Origin: Ketobacter sp036337295
GTDB lineage: Bacteria > Pseudomonadota > Gammaproteobacteria > Pseudomonadales > Ketobacteraceae
DNA: 64,000 nt
Direction of reading: 5' to 3'
NCBI GenBank assembly: GCA_036337295.1
Contig: JAYZEN010000001.1
Span: 1,406,034-1,470,033 of the forward strand
Shown: positions 44,583-53,933 of the stretch, piece by piece
Layout of the letters: each line of letters opens with the position of its first letter
Position numbering within the stretch: position 1 is the first letter of the stretch
Notes under the pieces: generated by a model
What the model saw: the letters and a program-made list of their open reading frames with translations, nothing else
What the model was told of the DNA's origin: nothing
Database searches by the model: none
Program-made: the position numbers and the translations under genes

Positions 44583-45215
44583 TCAATCCAGCAGTGCCGA
44601 GCTGGAACCCAGCATGTCGAAGAAGCCATCCATCATCCGCATGCCATCGCGATGCAGGTCGAACGACTCCGGTTCCAGCAGCCAGCTGCGCATGATGCCC
44701 TTGGTGTAGGAGAGATAGGCATTCACCGCCAGGGTCACATTGGTTGTCGCAGGCAACTGCCCCAGGCGCACCGCATTGGCAAAGGTGCGCTCAAAACGCT
44801 CCCGAAACGCTTCCCGTACCCGCGCATCCCGATCGATGATCGGCCCCAGCTGCTCCACAAACTCACACTTGTTGAAGAGGATATCGAACACCCGATGGTG
44901 ATGCAGGTCGGTGGACACTTTCAGGAAAAAGTAATCCACGGTCTTGCGCAGTTCCCCCATGGGGTCGGTCACACTGTCCTCCGCCCCCGCCGCGATCATG
45001 GTTTCCATGGGCAGCCGCACCCGATCACACATGGCTTCAAACAGGTCCGCCTTGTTTTTGAAATGCCAGTAAATGGCGCCCCGGGTAACACCAGCGGCGG
45101 AGGCGATGTCTGCCAGGGTCGTGCCCGATACCCCTTTCTGGTTGAACACGCACTCAGCCGTATCCAGCAGGAGGTTGCGGGTCTCCAATGCTTCTTCTTT
45201 GGTTTTTTTCACCAT
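44583..45215 (-). CDS. TetR-family repressor of the efflux operon (AcrR/TtgR-like)
   Basis: A 210-residue TetR repressor. The N-terminal helix-turn-helix reads TTLADIASAAGVTRGAIYWHFKNKADLFEAM, very close to AcrR/MtrR/TtgR. The C-terminal ligand domain (about 75-210) is divergent. It is transcribed divergently from the AcrAB-like genes, with a palindromic operator in between, so it most likely represses both itself and the pump and is released by hydrophobic compounds. The call is secure, ligand unknown. Confidence 0.93.
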   Translation of the reverse strand: MVKKTKEEALETRNLLLDTAECVFNQKGVSGTTLADIASAAGVTRGAIYWHFKNKADLFEAMCDRVRLPMETMIAAGAEDSVTDPMGELRKTVDYFFLKVSTDLHHHRVFDILFNKCEFVEQLGPIIDRDARVREAFRERFERTFANAVRLGQLPATTNVTLAVNAYLSYTKGIMRSWLLEPESFDLHRDGMRMMDGFFDMLGSSSALLD

Positions 45216-45253
45216 GACTCGTTTACTTTTGTCTATACTCTATTTCAATTATA

Positions 45254-45269
45254 CATACATGAATGTATG
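45254..45269. promoter_or_regulatory. AcrR-like operator between tetR and the efflux genes
   Basis: CATACAT-GA-ATGTATG is a perfect inverted repeat centred in the 126-base divergent gap and matches the core of known AcrR/TtgR operators (TACATACATT...AATGTATGTA). A TATAAT for the tetR gene (minus strand, 45253 to 45248) abuts it, and another TATAAT for the pump (45281-45286) lies 11 bases to the right, so one site can block both promoters. Confidence 0.8.
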
Positions 45270-45341
45270 ATTAAAGCGTATATAATTTGATCACGCTAGT
45301 TTCATTTCAACCTGAATTCCCAATAATTGAGGTTTATCAAG

Positions 45342-46610
45342 ATGTTGTCCTCGTTGATGTCTCTTTCGTCAAGCGCCCTGCGGTTACGGCTGTCTGGCCC
45401 CCGCGGGCGCGCCACCGCCACCTTGCTCGCAGCCTCCCTGCTGTTGTGGGGCTGCAATGATTCCGACAGCGGTGCCCCGGGTGCCGCCGGCATGCAGATG
45501 CCCCCCGCCGAAGTGCTGGTGGAGGTGGTGACCCCCCGTCACCTGGTGGTGAAAACCACATTGCCGGGCCGGGTGCAGGCCCTGCGCACCGCCGAAGTGC
45601 GGGCCCGGGTGGAAGGCATTATCCAGGAACGCCGCTTCAACGAAGGCACCGAGGTGGCAGCCTCCGAGCTGTTGTTCCAGATTGATCCCAGTACCCTGCA
45701 AGCGGACCTGGACGCGGCCAAAGCCCGCCTGGCCCGGGCCAAAGCGGATCTGACCCAGGCTACCCTCAAGCAGAAACGGTTCGCCAACCTGTTGAAACGC
45801 AAAGCGGTCAGCCAACAGGATTACGATGAAGCCTTCGCCCTGGCCAAGCAGGCGGAAGCCGACGTGGCCGCCGCCCAGGCTGCCGTGGCCCGCTCCCAGA
45901 TTGACCTGGAATACGCCAGTGTGCGGGCCCCCATCACCGGCCGCATCGGCCGCGCCCTGGTGTCCGAAGGTGCCCTGGTGGGCAACAGCGGCGCCACCCA
46001 TCTGGCCACCATCGAACAGCTGGACCCCATCTATGTGAATTTTACCCAGTCCAGCAGCGAATTGCTGCGTTTACGACGGGGCAGTGAAGGCCAGGATCTG
46101 TCGGTGGAAGACCCCCACGTGACCGTATTGCTGGAAGACGGCAGCGAATACGCCCACGGCGGCAAGCTGCTGTTCTCCGAAATGACCGTGGACCCGGGCA
46201 CCGGCGAGATCCTGCTGCGGGCCCAATTACCCAATCCGGAACGGCTGTTACTGCCGGGCATGTTCGTGCGGGTGAGCCTGGACCAGGCGGAGTATAAGCA
46301 AGCACTTACTATCTCCCAGCGCGCGCTGATCCGAACTGCCCAGGGGGATATGGTGATGTCGGTACTGCCGGATGGCAAGGTGGTCCCGCTGCCGGTGAAA
46401 ACCGACCGGGCCCAGGGCGACCGCTGGATCATCAAGAGCGGTCTGCAGGGCGGCGAACAGGTGATCATCGAGGGCCTGCAGAAGGCTCGCCCGGGTGCCA
46501 CGGTGAAAGCCGTGGTGGCAGAATCCACGACCAATACGGACAACAGCAGCTCTGGCAGCACCCCTGGCAGCACCCCTGAAATGGCGGCTTCCACTGACGA
46601 GGTGAAGTAA
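45342..46610 (+). CDS. RND efflux periplasmic adaptor (AcrA/MexA-like lipoprotein)
   Basis: A 422-residue membrane fusion protein with a lipoprotein signal (ASLLLWGCNDS, modified Cys about residue 36). The order barrel-sandwich, hairpin, beta-barrel is visible: PGRVQALRTAEVRARVEGII, LFQIDPSTLQADLDAAKARL, the alpha-hairpin with YDEAFALAKQAEADVAAAQA, VRAPITGRIGRALVSEGALV and LFSEMTVDPGTGEILLRAQL. It bridges the RND pump and an outer-membrane channel. ATG 45342 has GAGG 9 bases upstream. A Ser/Thr/Gly-rich tail follows residue 395. The RND gene starts 2 bases downstream. Confidence 0.93.
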   Translation: MLSSLMSLSSSALRLRLSGPRGRATATLLAASLLLWGCNDSDSGAPGAAGMQMPPAEVLVEVVTPRHLVVKTTLPGRVQALRTAEVRARVEGIIQERRFNEGTEVAASELLFQIDPSTLQADLDAAKARLARAKADLTQATLKQKRFANLLKRKAVSQQDYDEAFALAKQAEADVAAAQAAVARSQIDLEYASVRAPITGRIGRALVSEGALVGNSGATHLATIEQLDPIYVNFTQSSSELLRLRRGSEGQDLSVEDPHVTVLLEDGSEYAHGGKLLFSEMTVDPGTGEILLRAQLPNPERLLLPGMFVRVSLDQAEYKQALTISQRALIRTAQGDMVMSVLPDGKVVPLPVKTDRAQGDRWIIKSGLQGGEQVIIEGLQKARPGATVKAVVAESTTNTDNSSSGSTPGSTPEMAASTDEVK

Positions 46611-46612
46611 CC

Positions 46613-49600
46613 ATGGCGCACTTCTTTATCAACCGGCCGATCTTCGCCTGTGTGCTGGCCCTGCTGATCATGCTGGGGGGCGCCCTCACCGTGATGGACA
46701 TGCCGGTGGCCCAGTACCCCAATATCGCGCCCCCTTCGGTGCGGGTGAGTGCCACCTACCCCGGTGCCAACGCCAAAATCCTGGAGGAAACCGTCACCGC
46801 GGTGGTGGAACAGGAGATGAACGGCATTGAGGGCCTGTTGTCGCTGAGCTCCGAAAGCAGCTCCAACGGCACCGCCAACATCACCATTACCTTCGAACCC
46901 GGCATCGACTTCGCCATTGCCCAGGTGGAGGTGAACAACCGGGTGAAGCGGGTCGAGGCTCGGCTGCCGGAACCGGTACGCCGCCAGGGTCTGCGGGTGG
47001 AAAAAGCCACCCGCAACTTCCTCATGATCCTGACCGTCAGTTCCAGCAACGGCAATATGGATTCCATCGCCCTGGGTAACTACGCCAACAGCTACCTGCT
47101 GGATGAACTGCGCCGCATCAATGGGGTGGGTGAAGCCGAAGTGTTCGGCACCGAGTATGCCATGCGCATCTGGCTGGACCCCATCAAGCTCACCGCCTTC
47201 GCCCTCACCCCCAGCGACGTGGCCGCCGCCATCCAATCCCAGAATGTGCAGGTGGCCGCCGGTGAACTGGGTGGCCTGCCGGCACCGGTGGGGCAGATGC
47301 TGAACGCCACGGTGGTCACCGACAGCCGCCTCAACACGCCGGAACAGTTTGAACAGATCCTGCTGAAAGTGAACTCCAACGGTTCCAAGGTGATGCTGGC
47401 GGACGTGGCGCGGGTGGAACTGGGGGGTGAGTCCTATGCCTCCACCGCCTACGTGAACGGGCAACCGGCCGCGGCCATCGGCATCAAGCTTTCCCCCACC
47501 GGCAATGCGGTGGAGACCTCCGCCCTGGTGAAGGAACGCATGGCTCAACTGGCAGCGTTCTTCCCCGCCGGGATGGAATGGGATAACCCCTACGACACCA
47601 CCGACTTTGTGCGCATTTCCATTTCTGAAGTGGTGCAGACCCTGTTCGAGGCAGTGCTGCTGGTGTTCCTGGTGATGTTTCTGTTCCTGCAAAACCTGCG
47701 CGCCACCCTGATTCCCACCCTGGTGGTACCGGTGGCGGTACTGGGGGCGTTCATCGGCATGGGCCTGTTCGGCTTTTCCATCAACGTGCTGACGTTGTTC
47801 GGTCTGGTGCTGGCCATCGGCATTCTGGTGGACGACGCCATCGTGGTGGTGGAGAACGTGGAACGCATCATGCGCGAGGAAGGGCTGTCCCCCAAGGCGG
47901 CCACCCAAAAAGCCATGACCCAGATCACCGGCGCCATCGTCGGCATCACCGTGGTGCTGGTGGCCGTGTTCATCCCCATGGCGTTTTTCAGTGGCTCGGT
48001 GGGCGCCATCTACCGCCAGTTCTCCCTGGCGTTGATCACGTCCATTCTGTTCTCGGCGTTCCTGGCATTGAGCCTGACCCCGGCGTTGTGCGCCACCTTG
48101 CTGAAGCACGATCACGCCCCTCATCAGCGCGGCTTCTTCGCCTGGTTCAACCGCACTTTTGACCGCTTCACCGGCCGTTATGAAACCGGGGTGGGTTACC
48201 TGCTCAAGCGTGGCGGCCGGGTGATGCTGATCTATCTGATCCTGGTGGGCGGTGTCACCTTCTTCGCCTTCCGCCTGCCCACCTCCTTCCTGCCCCAGGA
48301 AGATCAGGGCTACTTCATCACCATCGTGCAGCTGCCCGCCGGGGCCACCCAGGAGCGCACCACCCGCGTGCTGCGCTCCATGGAAAATTACTTTCTGCAG
48401 AACGATCCCAACGTGGAAAAAATTGTCGCCATTGCCGGCTTCAGTTTTTTCGGCAGCGGGCAGAACGCCGGCATCGCCTTTGTGCGCCTGAAGCCCTGGG
48501 ATGAGCGTCAGCGGCCGGACCAGCAGGTGGACGCCATCATCGGTCGCGCCTGGGGCGCCCTGGCCGGAGTGCGCGACGCCATCATCTTCCCCCTGAATCC
48601 ACCGTCGATTCCAGAGCTGGGCACCGCTACCGGTTTCGAATTCCAGTTGAAGGACGTGGGCGGCCAGGGCCATGAAAAACTCACCGAAGCCCGCAACATC
48701 ATGCTGGGCATGGCCATGCAGAACAACAAACTGCAGGGAGTGCGCCCGGAAGGCATGGAAGACAATCCGCAACTGCGGGTGGACGTGGACCGGGAAAAAG
48801 CCCGCGCCCTGGGCATCGACATCAGCGAGATCAACAACACCCTGAGCATCGCCCTGGGTTCCTCTTACATCAACGACTTTGTGAATCAGGGCCAGGTGCA
48901 GAAGGTGATTCTGCAGGCGGATGCCAGCGCCCGCATGTTGCCGGAGGACATCAAGCAACTGCGAGTGCGCAATCAGGCCGGGGAAATGGTGCCGTTTTCC
49001 GCCTTTGCCGATCTCAAATGGACCATGGGATCGCCGCGCCTGACCCGCTACAACGGCGTGCCTTCCATGAAAATCGGTGGCCAGGCGGCACCCGGCATCA
49101 GTTCCGGTGAAGCCATGCTGGAAATGGAAAACATGGCGGCCAAGCTACCGCCCGGGTTCAGTTTTGAATGGTCCGGCGCGTCCTATGAGGAGATCCTGTC
49201 CGAGGCTCAGGCACCGGCCCTGTTCATGCTGTCGCTGCTGGTGGTGTACCTGTCCCTCGCGGCCCTCTATGAAAGCTGGAGCATTCCCATTGCGGTGGTG
49301 CTGGCGGTGCCGTTGGGCATACTGGGTTCGCTGGCAGCGGTGTACATGCGCGGCCTGCCCAACGATGTGTTCTTCAAGGTAGGACTGATCACCATCATCG
49401 GACTGGCCGCCAAGAACGCCATCCTGATTGTGGAATTCGCCAAGGACGAGGAACACAATGGCACCTCGCTACTGCAGGCCACCATCAACGCCTGCCGCAT
49501 GCGTTTGCGCCCGATCCTGATGACCTCACTGGCGTTCACCTTCGGTGTGCTGCCCCTGGCCATCAGCACCGGCGCCGGGGCTGCCAGTCGCCAGGCCATC

Positions 49601-49729
49601 GGCACCGGAGTGATCGGCGGCATGATTGCCGCCACGGTGCTGGCGGTGGTGTTCGTACCGGTGTTCTACCAGGTAGTGCGGCGCTGGCTGTCACGCACCC
49701 GACTCGGGCCCGACGCCGCCAACGAATAA
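46613..49729 (+). CDS. RND multidrug efflux permease (AcrB/MexB-like, HAE1)
   Basis: A 1038-residue RND pump with the expected twelve helices and two large periplasmic loops. AHFFINRPIFACVLALLIML and PVAQYPNIAPPSVRVSATYPG are HAE1 N-terminal motifs; proton-relay Asp-Asp lies in GILVDDAIVVVENVERIM, and GLAAKNAILIVEFAKD is the C-terminal counterpart. It exports hydrophobic compounds and drugs by proton antiport as a trimer. No outer-membrane TolC/OprM gene follows, so the channel must be encoded elsewhere. A hairpin with a short T run follows at 49761-49782. Confidence 0.95.
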   Translation: MAHFFINRPIFACVLALLIMLGGALTVMDMPVAQYPNIAPPSVRVSATYPGANAKILEETVTAVVEQEMNGIEGLLSLSSESSSNGTANITITFEPGIDFAIAQVEVNNRVKRVEARLPEPVRRQGLRVEKATRNFLMILTVSSSNGNMDSIALGNYANSYLLDELRRINGVGEAEVFGTEYAMRIWLDPIKLTAFALTPSDVAAAIQSQNVQVAAGELGGLPAPVGQMLNATVVTDSRLNTPEQFEQILLKVNSNGSKVMLADVARVELGGESYASTAYVNGQPAAAIGIKLSPTGNAVETSALVKERMAQLAAFFPAGMEWDNPYDTTDFVRISISEVVQTLFEAVLLVFLVMFLFLQNLRATLIPTLVVPVAVLGAFIGMGLFGFSINVLTLFGLVLAIGILVDDAIVVVENVERIMREEGLSPKAATQKAMTQITGAIVGITVVLVAVFIPMAFFSGSVGAIYRQFSLALITSILFSAFLALSLTPALCATLLKHDHAPHQRGFFAWFNRTFDRFTGRYETGVGYLLKRGGRVMLIYLILVGGVTFFAFRLPTSFLPQEDQGYFITIVQLPAGATQERTTRVLRSMENYFLQNDPNVEKIVAIAGFSFFGSGQNAGIAFVRLKPWDERQRPDQQVDAIIGRAWGALAGVRDAIIFPLNPPSIPELGTATGFEFQLKDVGGQGHEKLTEARNIMLGMAMQNNKLQGVRPEGMEDNPQLRVDVDREKARALGIDISEINNTLSIALGSSYINDFVNQGQVQKVILQADASARMLPEDIKQLRVRNQAGEMVPFSAFADLKWTMGSPRLTRYNGVPSMKIGGQAAPGISSGEAMLEMENMAAKLPPGFSFEWSGASYEEILSEAQAPALFMLSLLVVYLSLAALYESWSIPIAVVLAVPLGILGSLAAVYMRGLPNDVFFKVGLITIIGLAAKNAILIVEFAKDEEHNGTSLLQATINACRMRLRPILMTSLAFTFGVLPLAISTGAGAASRQAIGTGVIGGMIAATVLAVVFVPVFYQVVRRWLSRTRLGPDAANE

Positions 49730-49760
49730 CCGCGGTACACCAATCCGCTACCCCTAATAC

Positions 49761-49791
49761 GACGCTGCCAACTGGCAGCGTCATCGCTTTT
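49761..49791 (+). terminator. Probable terminator after the efflux operon
   Basis: GACGCTGC and GCAGCGTC form an 8-pair stem around CAACTG (inner CA/TG can also pair), followed by ATCGCTTTTC. The T-run is short but the stem is strong. Confidence 0.65.
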
Positions 49792-49833
49792 CAGTATGAT
49801 GGTGTTACCCTGCATCCAACCGGGAGACATCAC

Positions 49834-50589
49834 ATGCACATTCCATCACACTGGTTCGGCAGTATTCTGCTGTTCATCACCACCTTGAGTTTTGCTCAGC
49901 CCATCACATATCAGGTGGATGGCCAGCCCTACGAGGGCTACTACGTTACCCCCAATAGCACCACTCCCCAGGCCAAAGCGCCACTGGTGATTCTGCTGCA
50001 CGACTGGGATGGCCTCACCGACTATGAAATCAAGCGGGCCAAGATGCTGCAGCAGGAAGGCTACGCGGTATTTGCTGCCGACCTGTTCGGCCAGGGCGTG
50101 CGCCCCACCAAGGTGGAAGACAAACAGCAGCACACCGGTGCGCTGTATAAAGATCGCGCCAAACTGCGGCGCCTGGTGCAGGCCGCGGTGGACACCGCCA
50201 AAGCCCAGGGGGCCGCCACCGACAACCAGGTGGTGATGGGTTATTGCTTCGGTGGGGCTGCTGTTCTGGAACATGCCCGCGCCGGTGCCGACAGCAAAGG
50301 CTTCGTCACCTTTCACGGCGGACTCAGCACACCCGGCGGGCAGAGTTACGCCAATGCCCAGGGCAGCATTCTGGTGTTCCACGGCAGCGCCGACAGCATG
50401 ATCACCCTCACCGACCTGGCCCTGCTGGGCAATGAACTGGAACAGAATAAGATCCCCCACGAACTGATCACCTACGGCGGTGCGCCACATGCTTTCACCG
50501 TGTTCGGCTCCGACCGCTACCGTGCGCAGGCCGACCAGCATTCCTGGACCCGGTTCCTGCAATATCTGAACGAGACCCTGCATGACTAA
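49834..50589 (+). CDS. Exported dienelactone hydrolase family protein
   Basis: A 251-residue alpha/beta hydrolase with an N-terminal hydrophobic signal (SILLFITTLSFA). LVILLHDWDGL, YAVFAADLFGQGVRP and the nucleophile elbow MGYCFGGAAVL (Cys as in dienelactone hydrolase) identify the family, with catalytic Asp in LVFHGSADSMI and His in GAPHAFTVFG. These enzymes hydrolyse lactones and esters. Export to the periplasm is less common than the cytosolic form. Its stop overlaps the next gene's ATG by 8 bases. Confidence 0.9.
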   Translation: MHIPSHWFGSILLFITTLSFAQPITYQVDGQPYEGYYVTPNSTTPQAKAPLVILLHDWDGLTDYEIKRAKMLQQEGYAVFAADLFGQGVRPTKVEDKQQHTGALYKDRAKLRRLVQAAVDTAKAQGAATDNQVVMGYCFGGAAVLEHARAGADSKGFVTFHGGLSTPGGQSYANAQGSILVFHGSADSMITLTDLALLGNELEQNKIPHELITYGGAPHAFTVFGSDRYRAQADQHSWTRFLQYLNETLHD

Positions 50590-51580
50590 TGTCCAGATCT
50601 GGGGCAAAGCCCTCACCGGCATGCCCCGACTCACCGATGAACAATGGGAACAACTGGACCCGTTCGGCCGCTGGCTGATCTGCGTGCGGGCCTCAGTACT
50701 GTTAATGACGTTCAGTTCGTCGGTACTCGCCGGTCTGCTGGCTCTGTACTTCAACACCCTGCACTGGGGTCTCTGGTGCCTGGTGACCCTGGGCCTGTGC
50801 CTGGCCCATGCCACCAACAATCTGATCAATGACGCCACCGACTACTGGCGCGGTATCGACAAAGACGAATACTTCCGCAACCAATACGGCGTGCAACCCC
50901 TGGCCCGTGGCCTGGTATCCAGCGCGGAGATGATCTTCCTCATCGGCTGCACCGGGCTGGCGGCCCTGGCCATTGGCCTGCTGTTGCTGTGGTGGCGGGG
51001 CGAACTGGTGCTGCAGCTGTTGTTGGCTGGCTGCTTTTTTGTCTTGTTCTACACCTGGCCCCTGAAAAAATGGGGGTTGGGGGAACCGGCGGTGCTGCTG
51101 GTGTGGGGGCCGTTGATGGTGGGAGGCGGCTATTACGTGATTACCGGTCAGTGGTCCTGGCTGGTGGCCCTGATCTCGCTGGCCTATGCCCTCGGGCCCA
51201 CCTGTGTTCTGTTCGGCAAACACATCGACAAACTGGCCGCCGATGCCGTCAAAGGCGTACGCACCCTGCCGGTGATACTGGGGGACAGCCAGGCCCGGCG
51301 CTGGGTTCAGGCCATGCTGGTGACACAGTACGCCATCGTGGTGCTGCTGGTGCTCAGCGGCTGCCTGCCCTGGCCCACACTGCTGGTGTTGCTGGGCCTG
51401 AAATCCGCCCGCCGCCTGTGGCAGGTCTACAGCCAGACCACCCCGGACAACAAACCTGAGCGCTACCCGGAATCGGTGTGGCCCCTGTGGTTCTCTGCCT
51501 ACGCGTTCGCCCACACCCGGCTGTTTGGCGGCTGGCTGTTTTTGGGGTTGGTGCTGGGCTGGGTTTGGGATTTGCTCTAG
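50582..51580 (+). CDS. UbiA-family prenyltransferase (MenA-like)
   Basis: A 332-residue inner-membrane protein with about nine helices. The first Asp-rich motif is NNLINDATDYWRGIDKDE (N-D-x-x-D) and the second is GKHIDKLAADAVKGVRTLPV (D-x-x-x-D), both needed to bind a prenyl diphosphate through Mg2+. The pattern is close to MenA-like enzymes of quinone biosynthesis, but no other quinone gene is near, so the aromatic acceptor is uncertain. It is translationally coupled to the dienelactone hydrolase gene, and a 13-base tandem repeat begins at its stop codon. Confidence 0.85.
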   Translation: MTNVQIWGKALTGMPRLTDEQWEQLDPFGRWLICVRASVLLMTFSSSVLAGLLALYFNTLHWGLWCLVTLGLCLAHATNNLINDATDYWRGIDKDEYFRNQYGVQPLARGLVSSAEMIFLIGCTGLAALAIGLLLLWWRGELVLQLLLAGCFFVLFYTWPLKKWGLGEPAVLLVWGPLMVGGGYYVITGQWSWLVALISLAYALGPTCVLFGKHIDKLAADAVKGVRTLPVILGDSQARRWVQAMLVTQYAIVVLLVLSGCLPWPTLLVLLGLKSARRLWQVYSQTTPDNKPERYPESVWPLWFSAYAFAHTRLFGGWLFLGLVLGWVWDLL

Positions 51581-51623
51581 GGTCTTGGAATAGGGTCTTG
51601 GGATAGGGTCGTGGGATAGGACC
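51578..51623. repeat. 13-bp tandem repeat, three and a half units
   Basis: TAGGGTCTTGGAA, TAGGGTCTTGGGA, TAGGGTCGTGGGA and a partial TAGGACC follow one another head to tail, the first unit beginning with the stop codon of the prenyltransferase gene. Confidence 0.85.
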
Positions 51624-51777
51624 TAAAAAAACCTACGGCTTCTGGCCAGATTGAAGCGCGTTCTGGCCTGTTCACCACCCCATTGGCCTGATTTTCCAAG
51701 AACGCGATGCCATAACCGATTACAACTGAGCCGTGCCCCATTGATTCAGCAAGTTTGATTAAGAGAGGTCGGCTGCC

Positions 51778-52782
51778 GTGGACAGGAACACCCCCACCAT
51801 CTTGCCGGAGTACATCGCCACCACCTTGCGTTACCCCCTGCATTTGGGGCTGGACCTGAAACAAATCGAGCGCCACTCCGGGGTGGACCTGAGCAACCTG
51901 GCCAACCGCAGCCAACCCTTCTCCCTGGAGGAAGTCATCCGCCTGGTGCAAGCCAACACCCACCTCAGCGGTCTGCCCCACTACGGTCTGGCCAATGGCC
52001 ATTTCACCAGTCTCAGTTGCCACGGCATGGCGGGCCTGTCCGCCATGTACCAATCCAACTACGCCGACTGCCTGCAAACAGCCAGCCGCCTGTGCAACCT
52101 GCTGTATCCGCCACTGACCATGCATTACTTTGAAACGGAGGACCAAGTGGGGGTACGGTTGTACGAATGCCTGTCCCTGGCCCCCTGCACTCCGTTCTTC
52201 ATGGAATGGATCATGACCAACTTCCACAACATCCTGCAGTTTTTACTGGGGCAGGAACATCAGCCGGACTACATCGCCTTTCCCTACAAGGCGCCGGAAT
52301 ATGAGGACACCTATCACCGTTACCTGAAGTGCCCGCTGTATTTTGACGTGGAGCACGCAGAGTTTGTGGTGGACAAAACCCTGGCCCAATCCCCCCTGCC
52401 ATTGGCCGATCGCAAAATCGCCCACACCGCCGAACAACGTTTTATCGAAACCCTGCCCCAGGAAGAAGTGTTCGTGGACCGCCGGGTACGCGCCCTGCTG
52501 GCCCAACACATGGGCGAATTGCTGACCTTTGAGGAAGTCGCCGCCCGCCTGCAAATGGGCACCCGCACCCTGCGCCGTCACCTGCAGAAAATGGACACCT
52601 CGTTCGTGGACATCATGAACGACCTGCGCCGGGAAACCGCCATCTCCCAATTGCTCAACAGCAACCGCTCCATCACCGACATCGCCACCAGCTTGAGCTT
52701 CTCCGACAGCTCGGCGTTCAGCAAAGCGTTCAAACGCTGGACCGGGCAATCGCCGCGGGAATTTCGGATGAGTTTTGGGTGA
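51778..52782 (+). CDS. AraC-family regulator with long N-terminal domain
   Basis: A 334-residue regulator: residues 1-190 resemble the arabinose-binding-like domain of OruR/ArgR-type AraC proteins, and the C-terminal HTH_18 reads ARLQMGTRTLRRHLQKMDTSF then DIATSLSFSDSSAFSKAFKRW. It probably activates lipid or aromatic catabolism genes, inferred from family. GTG 51778 is preceded by GAGAGG. Its target is not obvious; the preceding genes and the AT-rich orphan on its other side are both possible. Confidence 0.9.
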   Translation: MDRNTPTILPEYIATTLRYPLHLGLDLKQIERHSGVDLSNLANRSQPFSLEEVIRLVQANTHLSGLPHYGLANGHFTSLSCHGMAGLSAMYQSNYADCLQTASRLCNLLYPPLTMHYFETEDQVGVRLYECLSLAPCTPFFMEWIMTNFHNILQFLLGQEHQPDYIAFPYKAPEYEDTYHRYLKCPLYFDVEHAEFVVDKTLAQSPLPLADRKIAHTAEQRFIETLPQEEVFVDRRVRALLAQHMGELLTFEEVAARLQMGTRTLRRHLQKMDTSFVDIMNDLRRETAISQLLNSNRSITDIATSLSFSDSSAFSKAFKRWTGQSPREFRMSFG

Positions 52783-52852
52783 GTGGATTCTGCAGTATTG
52801 CTAAAGCACCCCGACTGAAAATCGTCTATGGAGTTGTTCCGCCGCCTGCCGT

Positions 52853-53554
52853 TTAGAGCTGGGGCCCGACGCCAGGCAGGACAATCTCTTTCGAAATGCT
52901 GAAATCAGCCACATTTATATAAATAATCAACCCTTGATTGTCTCGATTAAACATCACCGCGATGACATTTTTGTCTAAAACAACGTAACCCAATACTTCA
53001 TCAATGTTATGAGCTAACTCCGTGTGGTTTTTGCCTTCCGGAGTAGAAATTGACAACGTTATCTTGTCATTTTCGGTCAGCCTGTTATCCCCGTTTGTAT
53101 CACTTGTTACCACATGATAAAGGATTGATAACACATCCTTGTCTCTATCCCAGTAACCTGACTCATTAACTTGTCGATGCTCAACAATTAAATATTGGTT
53201 TGATGGTAAAAGCCATGCGCTGGATTCCGACTCCATATCCGAAAACAATAGATTACGGGTTGATACCGTAGATTTACTACCCGAATATTTGAGTGAAAAA
53301 AACTGATCAGAAAGCAGAGGAACGATTACCGAATTCGATCCTTTGACATGTTCAATGCTTCCCAATCGAAACACCTCTTCGATGTTCGACTGAGGGTCAA
53401 CGTTAACAATTTCATTACCCCGTTTTCTTCCATTGATTTCCTTGAAAATCATATACAATGAGAAAATCAAAACCAAAATTGCAAGCATACCTGCCGCTGC
53501 GATCAAAACCGCATTAAAGCGCCACAATGATTTGAAGAATTTGCTATCTTCCAT
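52853..53554 (-). CDS. Membrane-anchored protein of unknown function (AT-rich orphan)
   Basis: A 233-residue protein with one N-terminal transmembrane helix (about residues 14-40, AVLIAAAGMLAILVLIFSLYMIF), a short basic cytoplasmic tail and a periplasmic domain with many strands. The segment SDTNGDNRLTENDKI (about 150-164) looks like an EF-hand or dockerin-type calcium loop (D-x-N-G-D-x-R-x-T-x-x-D). No family recognised. Base composition is clearly AT-richer than neighbours and codons differ (many TTT, AAT, ATA), suggesting recent acquisition. The start is probably in the AT-rich gap. Confidence 0.75.
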   Translation of the reverse strand: MEDSKFFKSLWRFNAVLIAAAGMLAILVLIFSLYMIFKEINGRKRGNEIVNVDPQSNIEEVFRLGSIEHVKGSNSVIVPLLSDQFFSLKYSGSKSTVSTRNLLFSDMESESSAWLLPSNQYLIVEHRQVNESGYWDRDKDVLSILYHVVTSDTNGDNRLTENDKITLSISTPEGKNHTELAHNIDEVLGYVVLDKNVIAVMFNRDNQGLIIYINVADFSISKEIVLPGVGPQL

Positions 53555-53933
53555 TAGAAGTTGATCTCTTATCTATCACAACAAAATCTGATTCTGGCAA
53601 CGTCCACATTGAATTCCTTTTAATCATTCCCCAATATCCTCATTCCACAAACCGACTGCATAGGTACTCTTGCAGCCCTTTCAATACAATCCATTTCATT
53701 CACCTTGATATCTCAAACTTCAAATCGGGTTGGAACCTGAGCAAGAAAGATGCTTTGCCATGGTTGCACAAAACTGACTGAAATGCTCCAGATATCCAAG
53801 GGTCAAATCAGTGTACCTTCGGTTCACCCCTGCCTACTGCAAAACCCCCACCATGACAACACCCAGATCAACGAAGCCAGACGCACCACTGCCCCCTAAC
53901 ATCCCGACAAACCCCACTCCACGAGCCAACCCC
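53555..53933. other. Intergenic region with no recognisable gene
   Basis: About 380 bases between divergent genes, AT-rich on the left half. I see no conserved gene, terminator or tRNA. It must hold promoters for the orphan membrane protein (minus) and the SnoaL-like protein (plus). An upstream in-frame extension of the SnoaL-like gene covers its right end but is low complexity (many Pro and Thr). Confidence 0.5.

Noticed and set aside
46031..48958. A 975-codon open frame on the minus strand across the RND genes
   Set aside because: It lies opposite a conserved RND permease and the adaptor, is His/Gly/Gln-rich, shows no family motif and is a product of high GC in the third positions of the real genes.
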